DNA of 58,000 nucleotides from NCBI RefSeq assembly GCF_030272615.1, contig NC_081406.1, positions 239,560,422 through 239,618,421 on the forward strand, in the 5' to 3' direction. Every line of letters starts with the position of its first letter. The first letter of the stretch is position 1. The position numbers were made by a program, and so were the translations under genes. The notes beneath the pieces are model-generated. The model made no database searches. It saw nothing but the letters and a program-made list of their open reading frames with translations, and was not told the DNA's origin. Source of the stretch: Cryptomeria japonica (taxonomy: Eukaryota > Streptophyta > Pinopsida > Cupressales > Cupressaceae). Positions 20,502 to 30,273 of this stretch are shown here, piece after piece.

Positions 20502-21436
20502 TGTTGGCATATGGACACTCCAATGAGACAGTGTGTGTGATTGAAGGTTTTGTTATTGATGGCAACCTTGCAATCCTATGGCACTGGCAAGACATTATAC
20601 CAACAAAGCATTATACAGGCAACCTTGCAATCCGATGGCACTGACAAGACATTATACCGGCAAAGCATTATACAGGCAACCTTGCAATCCTATGGCACTA
20701 GCAAGATATTATACTGGCAAAGTATAACATAGGCAAGATAGTACACCGGCATCAGAAGATCAATCTACACCGGCACTGGCACAAAAGATGTACACTGGCA
20801 CAGAAGGAAATATGTATACCGGCACAGAGGTTGACAGGATTTTTGATATGTAATATTTTGTTTATCATTGTAAGCCGACTTGGCAAATTGTAAAATGACT
20901 CTTGTATATGAAAGAGATCATTGTAGTCATTTGTAGAATAGGAATAGAATGCAATAAAAAAATTATAAGGCAGACCTAATATGCGAATTGTAGGTCAAGG
21001 GTATATGTAAAGAACAGAGCAAGAATCGGTACTGAATCTGGCATTGAAGATGCTGTTGTTAAGAAGTACAGAATATTGGAGTTGTGTAAATCCTCATTGT
21101 AAGTCAGTGTGACTTCTTATTGAGCAGTGAGCTCTAGGCAATTGGCCTTCCTGCATGTGCAGGCCCCTATTGTAAGTAATATTCTCTTATTGGCCAGTAA
21201 CTGAATATTGTGGGTCACAAATCCCACCGAGGTTTTTCCCACACCGGGTTTCCTCATTAAACATCTTGTGTTATGGTGTTCTTTTTATGTGGATGCTTTT
21301 GATTCTGTTATTTGCATTGATTCTTGCATACCGGTATACTGTTACTTTATATTCTGCAAATTCAGTTTTAAGAAAATTTCAATACCGGTCAGATACTGAT
21401 TCACCCCCCCTCTCAGTATCTGTGGGAACCCTAACA
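20502..21436 (+). repeat. 3' LTR of the truncated element
   Basis: 935 bp, TGTTGGCATATGGACAC ... GGGAACCCTAACA. It contains many ACCGG(T/C) motifs, ends with TGATTCACCCCCCCTCTCAGTA (an LTR tail also seen at 32,788), and carries the 57-bp tandem repeat listed separately. Confidence 0.8.
20561..20731 (+). repeat. 57-bp tandem repeat in the LTR, three copies
   Basis: GGCAACCTTGCAATCC starts at 20,561, 20,618 and 20,675. Each unit contains GGCACTGGCAAGACATTATAC and AAAGCATTATACA-type sequence with few differences. It lies in the 5' part of the LTR, where promoter or enhancer elements are usually found. Confidence 0.88.
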
Positions 21437-23512
21437 TCATATAGTGTCTTGGGACACCATAGGACCCCTTAAGACACAATATGACCCCTAACGACACAAT
21501 ATGACCCAAAGCGACCCAATATGGTGTCATGAGGGGTCATATGGTGTCTTAAGGGGTCCTATGCTGTCCCAAGACACCATATGACCCCTATGGACACCAT
21601 ATGACCCCTAACAACACCATAGGACCCCTTAAGACACCAAATCATATTGTTAGGGATCATATTGTGTTGTACGGGGTCATAGGACACAATATGACCCCTA
21701 ACAACATGATTTGGTGTCTTAAGGGGTCCTATGGTGTCGTTAGGGGTCATATGGTGTCTTGGGACACCATAAGACCCCTTAAGAAACAATATGACCCCTA
21801 ACGACACAATATGACCCAAAGCAACCCAATATGGTGTCATTAGGGGTCATATGGTGTCTTAAGGGGTGCTATGGTGTCCCAAGACACCATAGCACCCCTA
21901 TGGACACCATATGACCCCTAACGACACCATAGGACCCCTTAAGACACAAAATCATGTCGTTAGGGATCATATTGTCTCGTACGACCTCGTACAACACAAT
22001 ATGACCCCTAATGACATGATTTGGTGTCTTAAGGGGTCCTATGGTGTCATTAGGGGTCATATGGTGTCCATAGGGGTCATATGGTGTCTTGGGACACCAT
22101 AGGACCCCTTAAGACACAATATGACCCCTAACAACAAAATAGGACCCAAAGCAACCCAATATGGTGTCATTATGGGTCATATGGTGTCTTAAGGGGTCCT
22201 ATGGTGTCCCAAGACACCATATGACCCCTATGGACACCATATGACCCCTAACAACACCATAGGACCCCTTAAGACACCAAATAATATTGTTAGGGATCAT
22301 ATTGTGTCGTACAGGGTCGTAGGACACAATATGACCCCTAACGACATGATTTGGTGTCTTAAGGGGTCATATGGTGTTGTTAGGGGTCATATGGTGTCCA
22401 TAGGGGTCATATGGTGTCTTGGGACACCATAGGACCCCTTAAGACACAACATGACCCCTAACGGCACAAGATGACCCAAAGCAACACAATATGGTGTCAT
22501 TAGGGGTCATATGGTGTCCTAAGAGGTCATCAGGGTTCATGGGACACCATATGACCCCTATGGACACCATATGACCCCTAATGACACCATCGGACCCCTT
22601 AAAACACCAAATCATGTCGTTAGGGGTCATATTGTGTCCTATGACCCTGTAAGACACAATATGACCCCTAATGTTATGATTTGGTGCCTTAAGGGGTCCT
22701 ATGGTGTTGTTAGGGATCATATGGTGTCTTGTGACACCATAAGATGCCTTAAGACACCAAATTGTGTCGTTAGGGGTCATATTGTGTCCTACGACCCCGT
22801 AAGACACAATATGACCCCTAACAACATGATTTGGTGTCTTAAGGGGTCCTATGGTGTCGTTAGGGGTCATATGGTGTCCATAAGGGTCATATGGTCTCTT
22901 GGGACACCATAGGACCCCTTAGGACACAATATGACACCTAATGACATGATTTGGTGTCTTAAGGGGTCCGATGGTGTCGTTAGGGGTCATATGGTGTCCC
23001 ATGAACCCTTATGACCTCTTAGGACACCATATGACCCCTAATGACACCATATTGGGTTGTTTTGGGTCATATTGTGTCCTAAGGGCTCATATTGTGTCCT
23101 AAGGGGTCCTATGGTGTCCCAAGACACAATATGACCCCTACGGACACCATACGACCCCTAACGACACCATAGGACCCCTTAAGACACCAAATCATGTCGT
23201 TAGGGGTCATATGGTGTCCTAAGGGGTCATAGACCACAATATGACCCCTTAGGACATAATATGACCCAAAGCAATCCAATATGGTGTCATTAGGGGTCAT
23301 ATGGTGTCCTGAGAGGTCATAAGGGTTCATGGGACACCATATCACATAACTATCATTAGGGGTCATAGTTATGGGTCGTAAGACACAATATGACCCCTAA
23401 CGACATGATTTTGTGTCTCAAGGGTCTTATGGTGTCCCAAGACACCATATGACCCCTAACGACACCATAGGTCCCCTTAAGACACCAAATTGTGTCGTTA
23501 GGGGTCATATGG
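21437..23512. repeat. Minisatellite, right block, with ~330-bp higher-order period
   Basis: The longest array block, about 2.08 kb. The phrase ATGACCCCTAACAACACCAT-AGGACCCCTTAAGACACC recurs at 21,601, 21,911, 22,241 and 22,571, that is every 310-330 bp, showing a higher-order repeat of about 16 basic units. Units occur in both orientations. Frames such as MTPNDTIGPLKTPN recur in step with the period and are not evidence of a protein. Confidence 0.9.
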
Positions 23513-23774
23513 TCTCTCTCTCTCTCTCTCTCTCCCCTTCCTTCTCTCTCTCTCTCCCTCTCTCTCTCCCTCTCCTTAACTCCCTCTCTCTCTCTCCCTC
23601 TCTCCCTCTCCTCCCTCTACCTCTCTCCCTCCCTCTGTCTCTTTCCCTCTCTCCCTCTCCTCTCTCTTTCTCCTTCTCTCTCTCTCTCTCCCTCTCCTCT
23701 CTCTCTCTCTCTCTCTCTCTCCCTCTCTCTCCCCTCCCTCTCCCTCTCTCTCTCTCTCCCCCCTCTCTCCCTCT

Positions 23775-23871
<97 letters not shown>

Positions 23872-23884
23872 CCTCTCTCCCTCT
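23513..23884 (+). repeat. (CT)n microsatellite
   Basis: About 370 bp of CTCTCT with CCCTCTCC interruptions, the reverse complement of the block at 11,844-12,430. Open frames in it are low-complexity by-products. Confidence 0.95.
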
Positions 23885-24003
23885 TTAAAAATATGACTAA
23901 TAAAATCTGATATCTAATTTAATCGGATATCGGATTTCTACCATGTGGCAGTTTACTTCATGTGGCAAAGGGAAATTCATCGGGGACCGCAAATTTTTGT
24001 ACT
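23885..24003 (-). repeat. Right inverted arm with dyad copy 5
   Basis: Reverse complement of the left arm. Dyad copy 5 spans 23,901-23,937. The arm ends at AGTAC (24,000-24,003 region), after which the two flanks differ. Confidence 0.8.
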
Positions 24004-24880
24004 CAAATTTTCAAATTTCAAATTTCGGCTCGAGAATGCTTTAGTATTAGGCTTGGAAGTTACAAGCCTCGAAAGTCAACTGAAAAAATGTGTTTTTTAG
24101 TATTCACTAGTTTTCTAGACTTTACACTGGTGGTTGATGACTTTTTTTGTAGCCAAAATTGATAAAATGAAAAGGGTTTTTTAAGGATGTTCCTAGCTTT
24201 CCAACAATATAAGGCTTGTCTTATTTCGACTTTAGTAAATAATTATTATTTATTTTCTAATTGAATTATGACAATAGTCCTAATTGATATACTAATTGAA
24301 AAACACTCATAACTTTGAAATGGTATAACATTTTTTGAAACCGAAATATGCGTCACATCCTATGCTTCGTCTACTATAGGGAAAAATTAAAAAAAATTAA
24401 ATTTCATAAGGTTTTGACCAAGTTAAGGTGGTCAGATGTAGGAGTTTCTGAATTTCTGAAAAGCTGTAGTAAAAAAATCATAAATAATTATTTAATTCAT
24501 AAAAAATTAAAAAAAAATATGTGTCACATCCAGACATGAGTCTAATACTTATATTATAAATATTATAAAAAAACATTAAGATTTGATTTTGATTAGGGTG
24601 GTTAGACATACGTCTACTTATTTTTTTCCTAAAATTTTAGTACAACTGCATTGGAATTTGAAATTTTCATCAAATAGGATTTTTTTTTTCCAAAAAACAA
24701 CTAGTAGCTTAGAAACTACATTCAATTTTCTATATATTCTCTTCTTACATATTTTAAAAATAATTTTCACAACTTATTCAAATTTTCATGTCAAGTTGCA
24801 TAACTCTGATTTTTCTGAAATTTCATTGCCACTTAAGGGCCTATTTTGGCACACCATGATCCTGCACATACCCAGATTCA
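24004..24880. other. No gene; AT-rich noncoding
   Basis: AT-rich sequence. A phrase ATATG(C/T)GTCACATCC occurs at about 24,347 and 24,519, each followed by AATTAAA-rich sequence and GGTGGT(C/T)AGA, suggesting a diverged 175-bp duplication. It could be intron or transposon flank ahead of the ORF at 24,893. Confidence 0.4.
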
Positions 24881-24892
24881 CTAAAGTATACG

Positions 24893-26163
24893 GCTACCAT
24901 TTTGTTTTGATGAATTATTTTAGGCATGATGAGAAGGTTAAATTTCCTTATTTTCTATTATGCTCGATGAATGCCACCATTAAGGCCTATAAAGAGAACC
25001 CTATGGGGGACACTGCCATGCATCAAGGCTTAAATGTCCATATTTATGACCATCTCAAGGCCAATCAAATAGCCCGCCCACAACCCTCTATTGAGTCTGA
25101 GGAGGATGGGTCAGACTCTATCTTTTTAGTGGATGAGGGTTCCGATAGTGACCCAACGGGTGACTCTAAGCAGAGTTTGGATGACTCAGAATTTGAAAGT
25201 GGTAAGAAGAGGAAATATATGAAAACAAGACCTTCTTCCTCAAAGGGTAAAAAACCTAAAGGAAAAATCCTCCAGATTAGCTCCTACTCCTTGGAGGAGG
25301 TCTCTGAAGATTTAGAGAAGGAGAAACCCCAGGGTTGTTTGAAAAAGAAAACTAAAGTCCATACACAGACTAGAAACAAGCATAAGAGAAAGGAGTAGAA
25401 TGTGAAGGAGCTGGAGGCTCATAAGTAGGAAAGGATTTCAGAAGCTGAATAGAACATGGAGCAGGGGACCACTGGAGAGGTTCATAGGGTTGACAACATA
25501 GCTACTATTGGTGACACTCCAAAAAAGGAACAGGACAACTCCGGTAACTTTTATCTTCCCCCAAACCCTCCTTCTGAGGGTATGCAAGGTTTTATGGACA
25601 CAATGGAGTGGTTAATAACTAGTTACAAGAAAGCTGTGGATGACAACAAAAAGCTCAGCCACAAAATTCAAATTCTAGAAACTATCAACACTAGAGAAGG
25701 GAAGACTATGGCTGATTATATTGAGGACCTGAAAAATACTATTGCAAAAGCTGAAAATATAAGAGACTCCTTCAACCCTAGATTTGAGAAAATAAAGAAA
25801 GACCTGCTGGAGAGGAAAACTCTTGCTGACGCTATGGATCAAACTATTTTGGGCACTATTAGTAAAGTCAGCAAAATTGAGGATTGCCTCAAGAGTATTG
25901 CAAAACAAAGTTCAAGCATCCTGAAGATTTTTGTTGGCAATAGTAAAACTCTCATCAGCAAATTGGATGAGGAGAAGTTGACCTTGGATATTGACCCTGA
26001 CACTAAAGGCACATGAGATGCTCAAGGACCTAGAACAACAACTAGAGGCAAAAAGAAAGAAAAGAAGCCTAACAAGGACCTGGATGATTTCAAAGTTGTT
26101 GCGGCCACCTATGACCAGTTAGTGAAAAAGGCGGAGGACCTTCTGAAGACTATAACTGTGTAG
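24893..26163 (+). pseudogene. C-terminal half of the unnamed conifer-type repeat ORF
   Basis: Begins at RFTKVYGYHFVLMNYFRH and goes on as FPYFLLCSMNATIKAY, then an acidic region (DGSDSIFLVDEGSDSD), a Lys-rich stretch (KKRKYMKTRP, KGKKPKGK) and a long helical, coiled-coil-like part (about 25,590-25,990), ending KKAEDLLKTITV at TAG 26,161-26,163. In-frame TAG stops near 25,396, 25,426 and 25,450 and a TGA at about 26,014 break it. The upstream frame (about 24,583-24,890) is open but does not look like the family. The N-terminal half, ending at the same YITLDGR point, is at 2648-3078. Function unknown. Confidence 0.55.
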
Positions 26164-26987
26164 TTCCTTCCTAGTTTCTTTGTTGTTTCTATCTTTTGTT
26201 GTCTTTTTGGTTTGCTGGACTTTTTGCCAGTCATTTTGTAAGCGGTTTATATGCTCTGGACTCTTTGATGACTTATCTTAATTTCCTATGTTAAAGGTTT
26301 CGGGTCCTAAAAACTTGTTTTTCTTAATTAATCAGGACAATGAAGATTAGAATGTTTGTTTGACTTGTTTGAATTAGCGAGTCTTACATTTTATTGATTT
26401 ATCTTGGATTATGTTCCTATGTTGCTCGATGATGTCATTGAGTGATTTAGAGTGGTCGAGATGGCTCATGGTCTTCCCTTTTTTTCTTTTTTTTTTGCGG
26501 AATGTTTTGTAACATTCTAGGGCAAGTATGTCTTGGGTGCCTGTGTTGGCATGTTCACGTTGTGGCTATCTCACATACCTCATCCTTTGACACACTTAAT
26601 GTCTTAGGATGTCTTGATTCATTCCTTGTTTGTGAAGCGTTTGCTTTACTCAAAGGAATTACATTATCGCCCTAACCTTCATTGCCATGGTGTGCTGTAT
26701 CCATTTTGCCACATCAAATAAAGGCTCTCACCTACATTGCGCATTTGTGAAAGCAAGCTTTCTTCATCTTTTCTTCATCTAATTTTCTCTTACTAACATT
26801 TATCCTGTCAGTCCTTGAAAATATCTTGGTCTAATCCTGGTGATATTTTTGATAAATTGGCCTCTTTTCTAAATTGTTTGCCCAATTTCTCGAGGGGAAA
26901 CCCTTGTAGCTCACCATTGTTGGGGCAATGTTTTATGCAATTTTCCGTTACTATTATTTGAAACAATACTCAGAATCGCATTGTCTC
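26164..26987. other. Noncoding, probable retroelement 3' untranslated region
   Basis: T-rich sequence without a coding signal. It ends in a polypurine tract and LTR start, so it is probably the 3' untranslated part of a Tat-like element whose coding region is missing. Whether the ORF at 24,893 belonged to that element is open. Confidence 0.4.
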
Positions 26988-27001
26988 AAAGAGGGGAAAA
27001 A
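26988..27001 (+). other. Polypurine tract of a Tat-like element
   Basis: TTGTCTCAAAGAGGGGAAAAA followed by TGTAGGTATC. The complete Tat element at 36-52 kb has the same arrangement on the minus strand (CTGTCTCAAAGAGGGGCAAA then TGTAGACAC). Confidence 0.65.
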
Positions 27002-28362
27002 TGTAGGTATCTAAAAGTGGTCAATGCTTGCGGTGCCTTAATTTAACATGTCCATGTGACCTTCTTTTAGGGTTTTTGCATCTTATTGACATTCCCTCTA
27101 TGTCGCACGTTCGATCTTCATTGTTTGTTGACATTGCGTCTTTCTTCAACATCTCTTTCCAATTTGATTCTAATTCTCTTGCTTTTGAATTAAGTCTTGT
27201 CAATGTCATCTTTGAATTGCAATCATGGGTCGTGATCAAACTTGTCATATCAATCAGACATCGTCAATCCTAATTGGTGTTGAATTAGGGTTTTTTCTTA
27301 GTTTTCAATCATTTTTCAATCATCTTCAATCATTTTCAATCCTCTTTCAATTGTCAATCGTCAGTCAATCTTGTCAATTTGCGATCGATTCGTCATCAGT
27401 CTTTGTCAATCTTAGTATCATGTTCACCTTCATCAAGTTGACCTTTTGTCAATCTTTGATTGATTCATCATCGATCTCAATCAATCATCAATTACTCATC
27501 AATTTTGGGTCGATTAGTTATTGATCCTTTATCATTTGTTGCCTATCAATTTGATCGTTTTATCAATCTTGATCAATTTGTCATTGATCTTTATCAGTCA
27601 ATCATTGTTGATTTCTTGTCACTTTTCAAATCTTTGTCATTTTGTCCTTTCGATTGCAATCTTTATTGGCTTTAATTTTGTCTTGACCTAATTTCATTTC
27701 TAATTTTTCCATTAGGGTTTAACGATTTATTCATTTAATCCTACTAACATTTCTCTTTTAGGTTGAGTGAATTTATTCATTTTTCCTAAGTCCTTCATGT
27801 TGTAATTAAATATTTCATTTAATTGGCTAATTCATCTTTTTGTGAATTAATTAATAAATGAGAATTTATTAATTACTGCCACCTATTTCCTATATTCCCA
27901 ATTTTCTAATTTCTTTAATTTCTCCTTTTCCACCTAATTTCTAATTTTGAATTTCAAATCCCACTAATTTCTCCTCTTTTTATGCTTTCCTTAGTTATTT
28001 TTTGTGAAGCTATTATCATGGCTAATTTGTCATATAATTTGAAAGCTATTTTTCCTCAGCCATGTCATAAGTCATGAAGAAATTTTTTTGCATAATTGTG
28101 TCATAATTGGTCAGCATAATTTGCTCTCAATTTGTCATATTTTGACATGGAAACTTGTCAATCAATTCGTCATAAATTTGGTCATTTAATCATGCCATTT
28201 TCAAATCGATTTGCCTTTTTTGAATCAATCGTTCTAATTTCATGATTTTCCTCAATTTTGGTCTATAAATTGGTCTCTTTTCTCATTCAATCTTAACCAC
28301 CCTTTGAGTACCTTTATACTATGATTTTCATCTCTCATTGTCAATGCACTTTCTCAATTGCA
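27002..28362 (+). repeat. Tat-like Ty3/gypsy LTR (3' or solo)
   Basis: Starts TGTAGGTATCTAAAAGTGG right after a polypurine tract. The end is uncertain; CTCAATTGCA at 28,361-28,362 gives a TG...CA LTR of 1.36 kb. The body is rich in TCAATC and TTGTCAA (27,290-27,640) and in ATTTAATT-type AT sequence. I find no partner LTR in the window. Confidence 0.5.
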
Positions 28363-28590
28363 TTTGGACTTATAGGTGAAATCAACAAAATCCCATTTGA
28401 AGGTGAAAGAAGAATAATGGAGGTAACATCTGTGTTTGTGATGGTTTGTGCCTTTGATGTTCTATTCTCTGTTCTTCTATTGAATGTATTAGGATTGGAT
28501 TGCATTAGCAATTAGGTTTGTGGTTGCCTAATGTTTGTGCTTTTGATTCTTTCCACTATTTTCCTAGCTATAGAAATCTTGAAATATCTG
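28363..28590. other. Unassigned sequence between LTR and LINE
   Basis: A short open frame (28,321-28,515) spans the proposed LTR end and is not convincing. The 3' part may be the LINE 5' untranslated region. Confidence 0.35.
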
Positions 28591-29429
28591 GAAATATTGT
28601 CTCATTTTGCTGGAGTCAAACCCAATAGGGCATCTATCAAACTATTGATACAAGAGAATTGGAAACTGAAAGTTATTTGAAGTTCTTGCCGAAGAGCTAT
28701 TTTATGGTAATGTTTGCAAATGAAGATGAGAAACAACACATTCTGGAGGAGGGGATACGGAGAATGGGACATGCTCTGCGCTACATTCAGTTATGGCACC
28801 CTAACTTTGACCTTGCGAATTTACATCCCTATGATAAGCCAATATAAATTCAAATGTATAACCTACCAATGGAATATTGGGCCCCTAAGTATATTGAAAA
28901 TATTGGCAGATCGATCGGTACTCTCTTGGACATTGATATAGACATACTCACTGGAGATTTTGGCAAATATGGTTGTCTGGAAATTGTGGTTGTAAGGCAA
29001 ATTCTAGAGGAGCATATTGCCTTGATGGTGAATGGCAAAGAAAGGTTAGAAAATATTGATATCAAGGAGGAGAAGAGATATTATATTAAATGCACATCCT
29101 AGGAGCATTGGGATGTAGATTGCAAAGCTACGACTACATAAAATGGTTATAAAAAACCAAGTTCAAAAACTAAAGTGGAATGGAAAGTGAAAAACTCCAT
29201 TTTGACCTCCGCGCTAGCTGAACAATCTAATCCAAATAAGGAGATCCCCATTCAAGATAATATTGATTCTAGAGATAGGGAAGCCAATACTACTACGGTC
29301 ATCACAAACAACTCTCTGAATGTAAATGGGCCAAATGGCGACATTTGTGACGGGGGCAAAGATGAAATAGCTCCTACGGATGACTCAGATGAAGAACCTG
29401 TTATGGAGAAATTCGACATTATAGATTAA
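28591..29429 (+). pseudogene. LINE ORF1, DUF4283-type nucleic-acid-binding protein
   Basis: Recognisable from GVKPNRASIKLLIQENWKL through YFMVMFANEDEKQHILEEG, LRYIQLWHPNFDLANLHPYD, MYNLPMEYWAPKYIENIGRS to KRYYIKCTS. This is the plant DUF4283 pattern, followed in intact copies by a CCHC zinc knuckle; here the knuckle region is degraded (CTSxEHWDVDCK). A frameshift lies near 28,660-28,680 and stops near 28,845, 29,101 and 29,138. The C-terminal part (29,175-29,429) is acidic and disordered-looking. ORF1 proteins bind the LINE RNA. Confidence 0.65.
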
Positions 29430-29611
29430 AGATACATATCACATTCTGCAACAAATGTGATGGACATGTCTAAACCAGATAGGAAAAAGAAGGGAAAATG
29501 GAGAAAGTCTCCCAAGTAAATAAGGGAGGAAGAAGCATATGAGAACAATTTAACAACCATCAAGAAATTTCTATCAAGTACCAAGGGTAGAGAACCCTAC
29601 CTTGGGAAACA

Positions 29612-30273
29612 ATGAAAGTCACCAATTGGAATGTTAGGGGCCTCGGGGCCCCTAACAAATGATGCTTATTCAGACATCACATTCAATCCATGACTAGTGA
29701 AAATATTTTTTTTGTAGGAAATCAAATTGTTTACTGAAGATGGGAAAATTTTTTTCTATTACTATTAGAGGTTGGAAAGGTTTTCTTTAGCAATTCATTG
29801 GTGTGGCTGGGGGTGTGGGTATTCTAAAAAAGAAAAGGATATATCTATTGAAGTGTTGGAATCCAATCTTTATTGGATCATGGCTAAGGTGTACTATTTA
29901 TCTTCAAATGAAAACTTCATTGCTATTTGTATTTATGGTCCCACTAAGATAGGTGAAAAAACATCTTTGTGGAAAACAATCCTAAGTTTCATAAAAAGTA
30001 CAACGAATTTAAAATTGATATTGGGTGGGGATTCTAGCACTATTTTGGATGGAGCAGAAAAACAAGGTGATAATCCCAAGTCTAACCAAAATGTGATTGA
30101 CTTTAGGAATTTTATGGCATGCTCATCTCCGGTGGATTGCTCTACATCAAATGGTATATTCACTTGGACGAATCGTATGCATAATCTCCTAAATATTGCA
30201 AAAAGGCTCGACCAGTTTCTAATTTTGCCTAAATGGCTGAATGATCCCTATTTGTGTAGTGTCAAGATCCTTC
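29612..30273 (+). pseudogene. LINE ORF2, endonuclease domain only
   Basis: Starts at ATG 29,612 with KVTNWNVRGLGAPNK, the first motif of the APE-type endonuclease. After stops and a frameshift (29,650-29,780) it continues as YWIMAKVYYLSSNENFIAIC, IYGP, LILGGDSSTILDG, GIFTWTNR and AKRLDQFLI. The usual GGDFN is GGDSS, so a catalytic-site Asn is lost. It ends at YLCSVKILL, directly against the LTR at 30,274. The enzyme would nick target DNA for reverse transcription. Confidence 0.7.

Larger units (their letters stand above)
18816..21436 (+). mobile_element. 5'-truncated non-autonomous LTR retrotransposon
   Basis: Internal sequence with one long broken ORF (18,963-20,297), a polypurine tract (AAAGGGGGAGATTG, 20,489-20,501) and a 3' LTR (20,502-21,436). 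There is no 5' LTR, primer site, reverse transcriptase or integrase. The left edge is flush with the minisatellite. The polypurine tract and LTR start (GCCAAAGGGGGAGATTGTTGGCAT) match those of the larger element at 30,274, so the two belong to related families. Confidence 0.75.
11722..24003. mobile_element. Foldback-like element with nested insertions
   Basis: Symmetric structure: left arm 11,722-11,844, (GA)n 11,844-12,430, minisatellite, then minisatellite, (CT)n 23,513-23,884, right arm 23,885-24,003. The right arm is the reverse complement of the left: both have AGTACAAAAAT, GGTCCCC, TTGCCAC, AACTGCCACATGG, the GATATC dyad, and TTATT(G/A)GTCATATTT in order. Without the two retrotransposons (13,457-18,402 and 18,816-21,436) it would be about 4.7 kb. 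It encodes nothing convincing, so it would depend on proteins made elsewhere. Foldback transposons of this design (long inverted repeats with internal tandem arrays) are known in flies and plants. I see no clear target duplication at the ends. Confidence 0.6.
28591..30273 (+). mobile_element. LINE (L1-like), 5' part, cut by an LTR element
   Basis: Contains ORF1 and the first part of ORF2 (endonuclease). It ends at 30,273 in mid-domain, where the LTR of the next element begins. The missing reverse transcriptase should lie beyond that element, outside the window. The RNase H fragment at 2.0-2.5 kb is of LINE type but need not be the same copy. Confidence 0.7.

Noticed and set aside
12442-23366. 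Many MTPNDTIGPLKTPN / MIWCLKGSYGVVRGH open frames
   Set aside because: They follow the minisatellite period, occur on both strands, and break wherever the array varies.
21437-23512. CRISPR-like array
   Set aside because: No constant repeat with unique spacers, units occur in both orientations, and the context is eukaryotic.
23413-23910. Ser/Leu-rich frames in the (CT)n block
   Set aside because: Simple-sequence by-products, antisense of the Arg/Glu frames.
24583-24890. Upstream extension of the ORF at 24,893
   Set aside because: Open but AT-driven (Phe/Ile/Asn-rich) and unlike the family; treated as noncoding.
3070-24900. A normal intron joining the two ORF halves
   Set aside because: No GT-AG pair at the junction keeps the frame: the candidate donors after LDG or GRW and the acceptor CCCAG before ATTC are out of phase. 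Kept only as an open alternative.
28321-28515. Small hydrophobic protein of 64 residues
   Set aside because: No recognisable family; it overlaps the proposed LTR end and has no supporting context.
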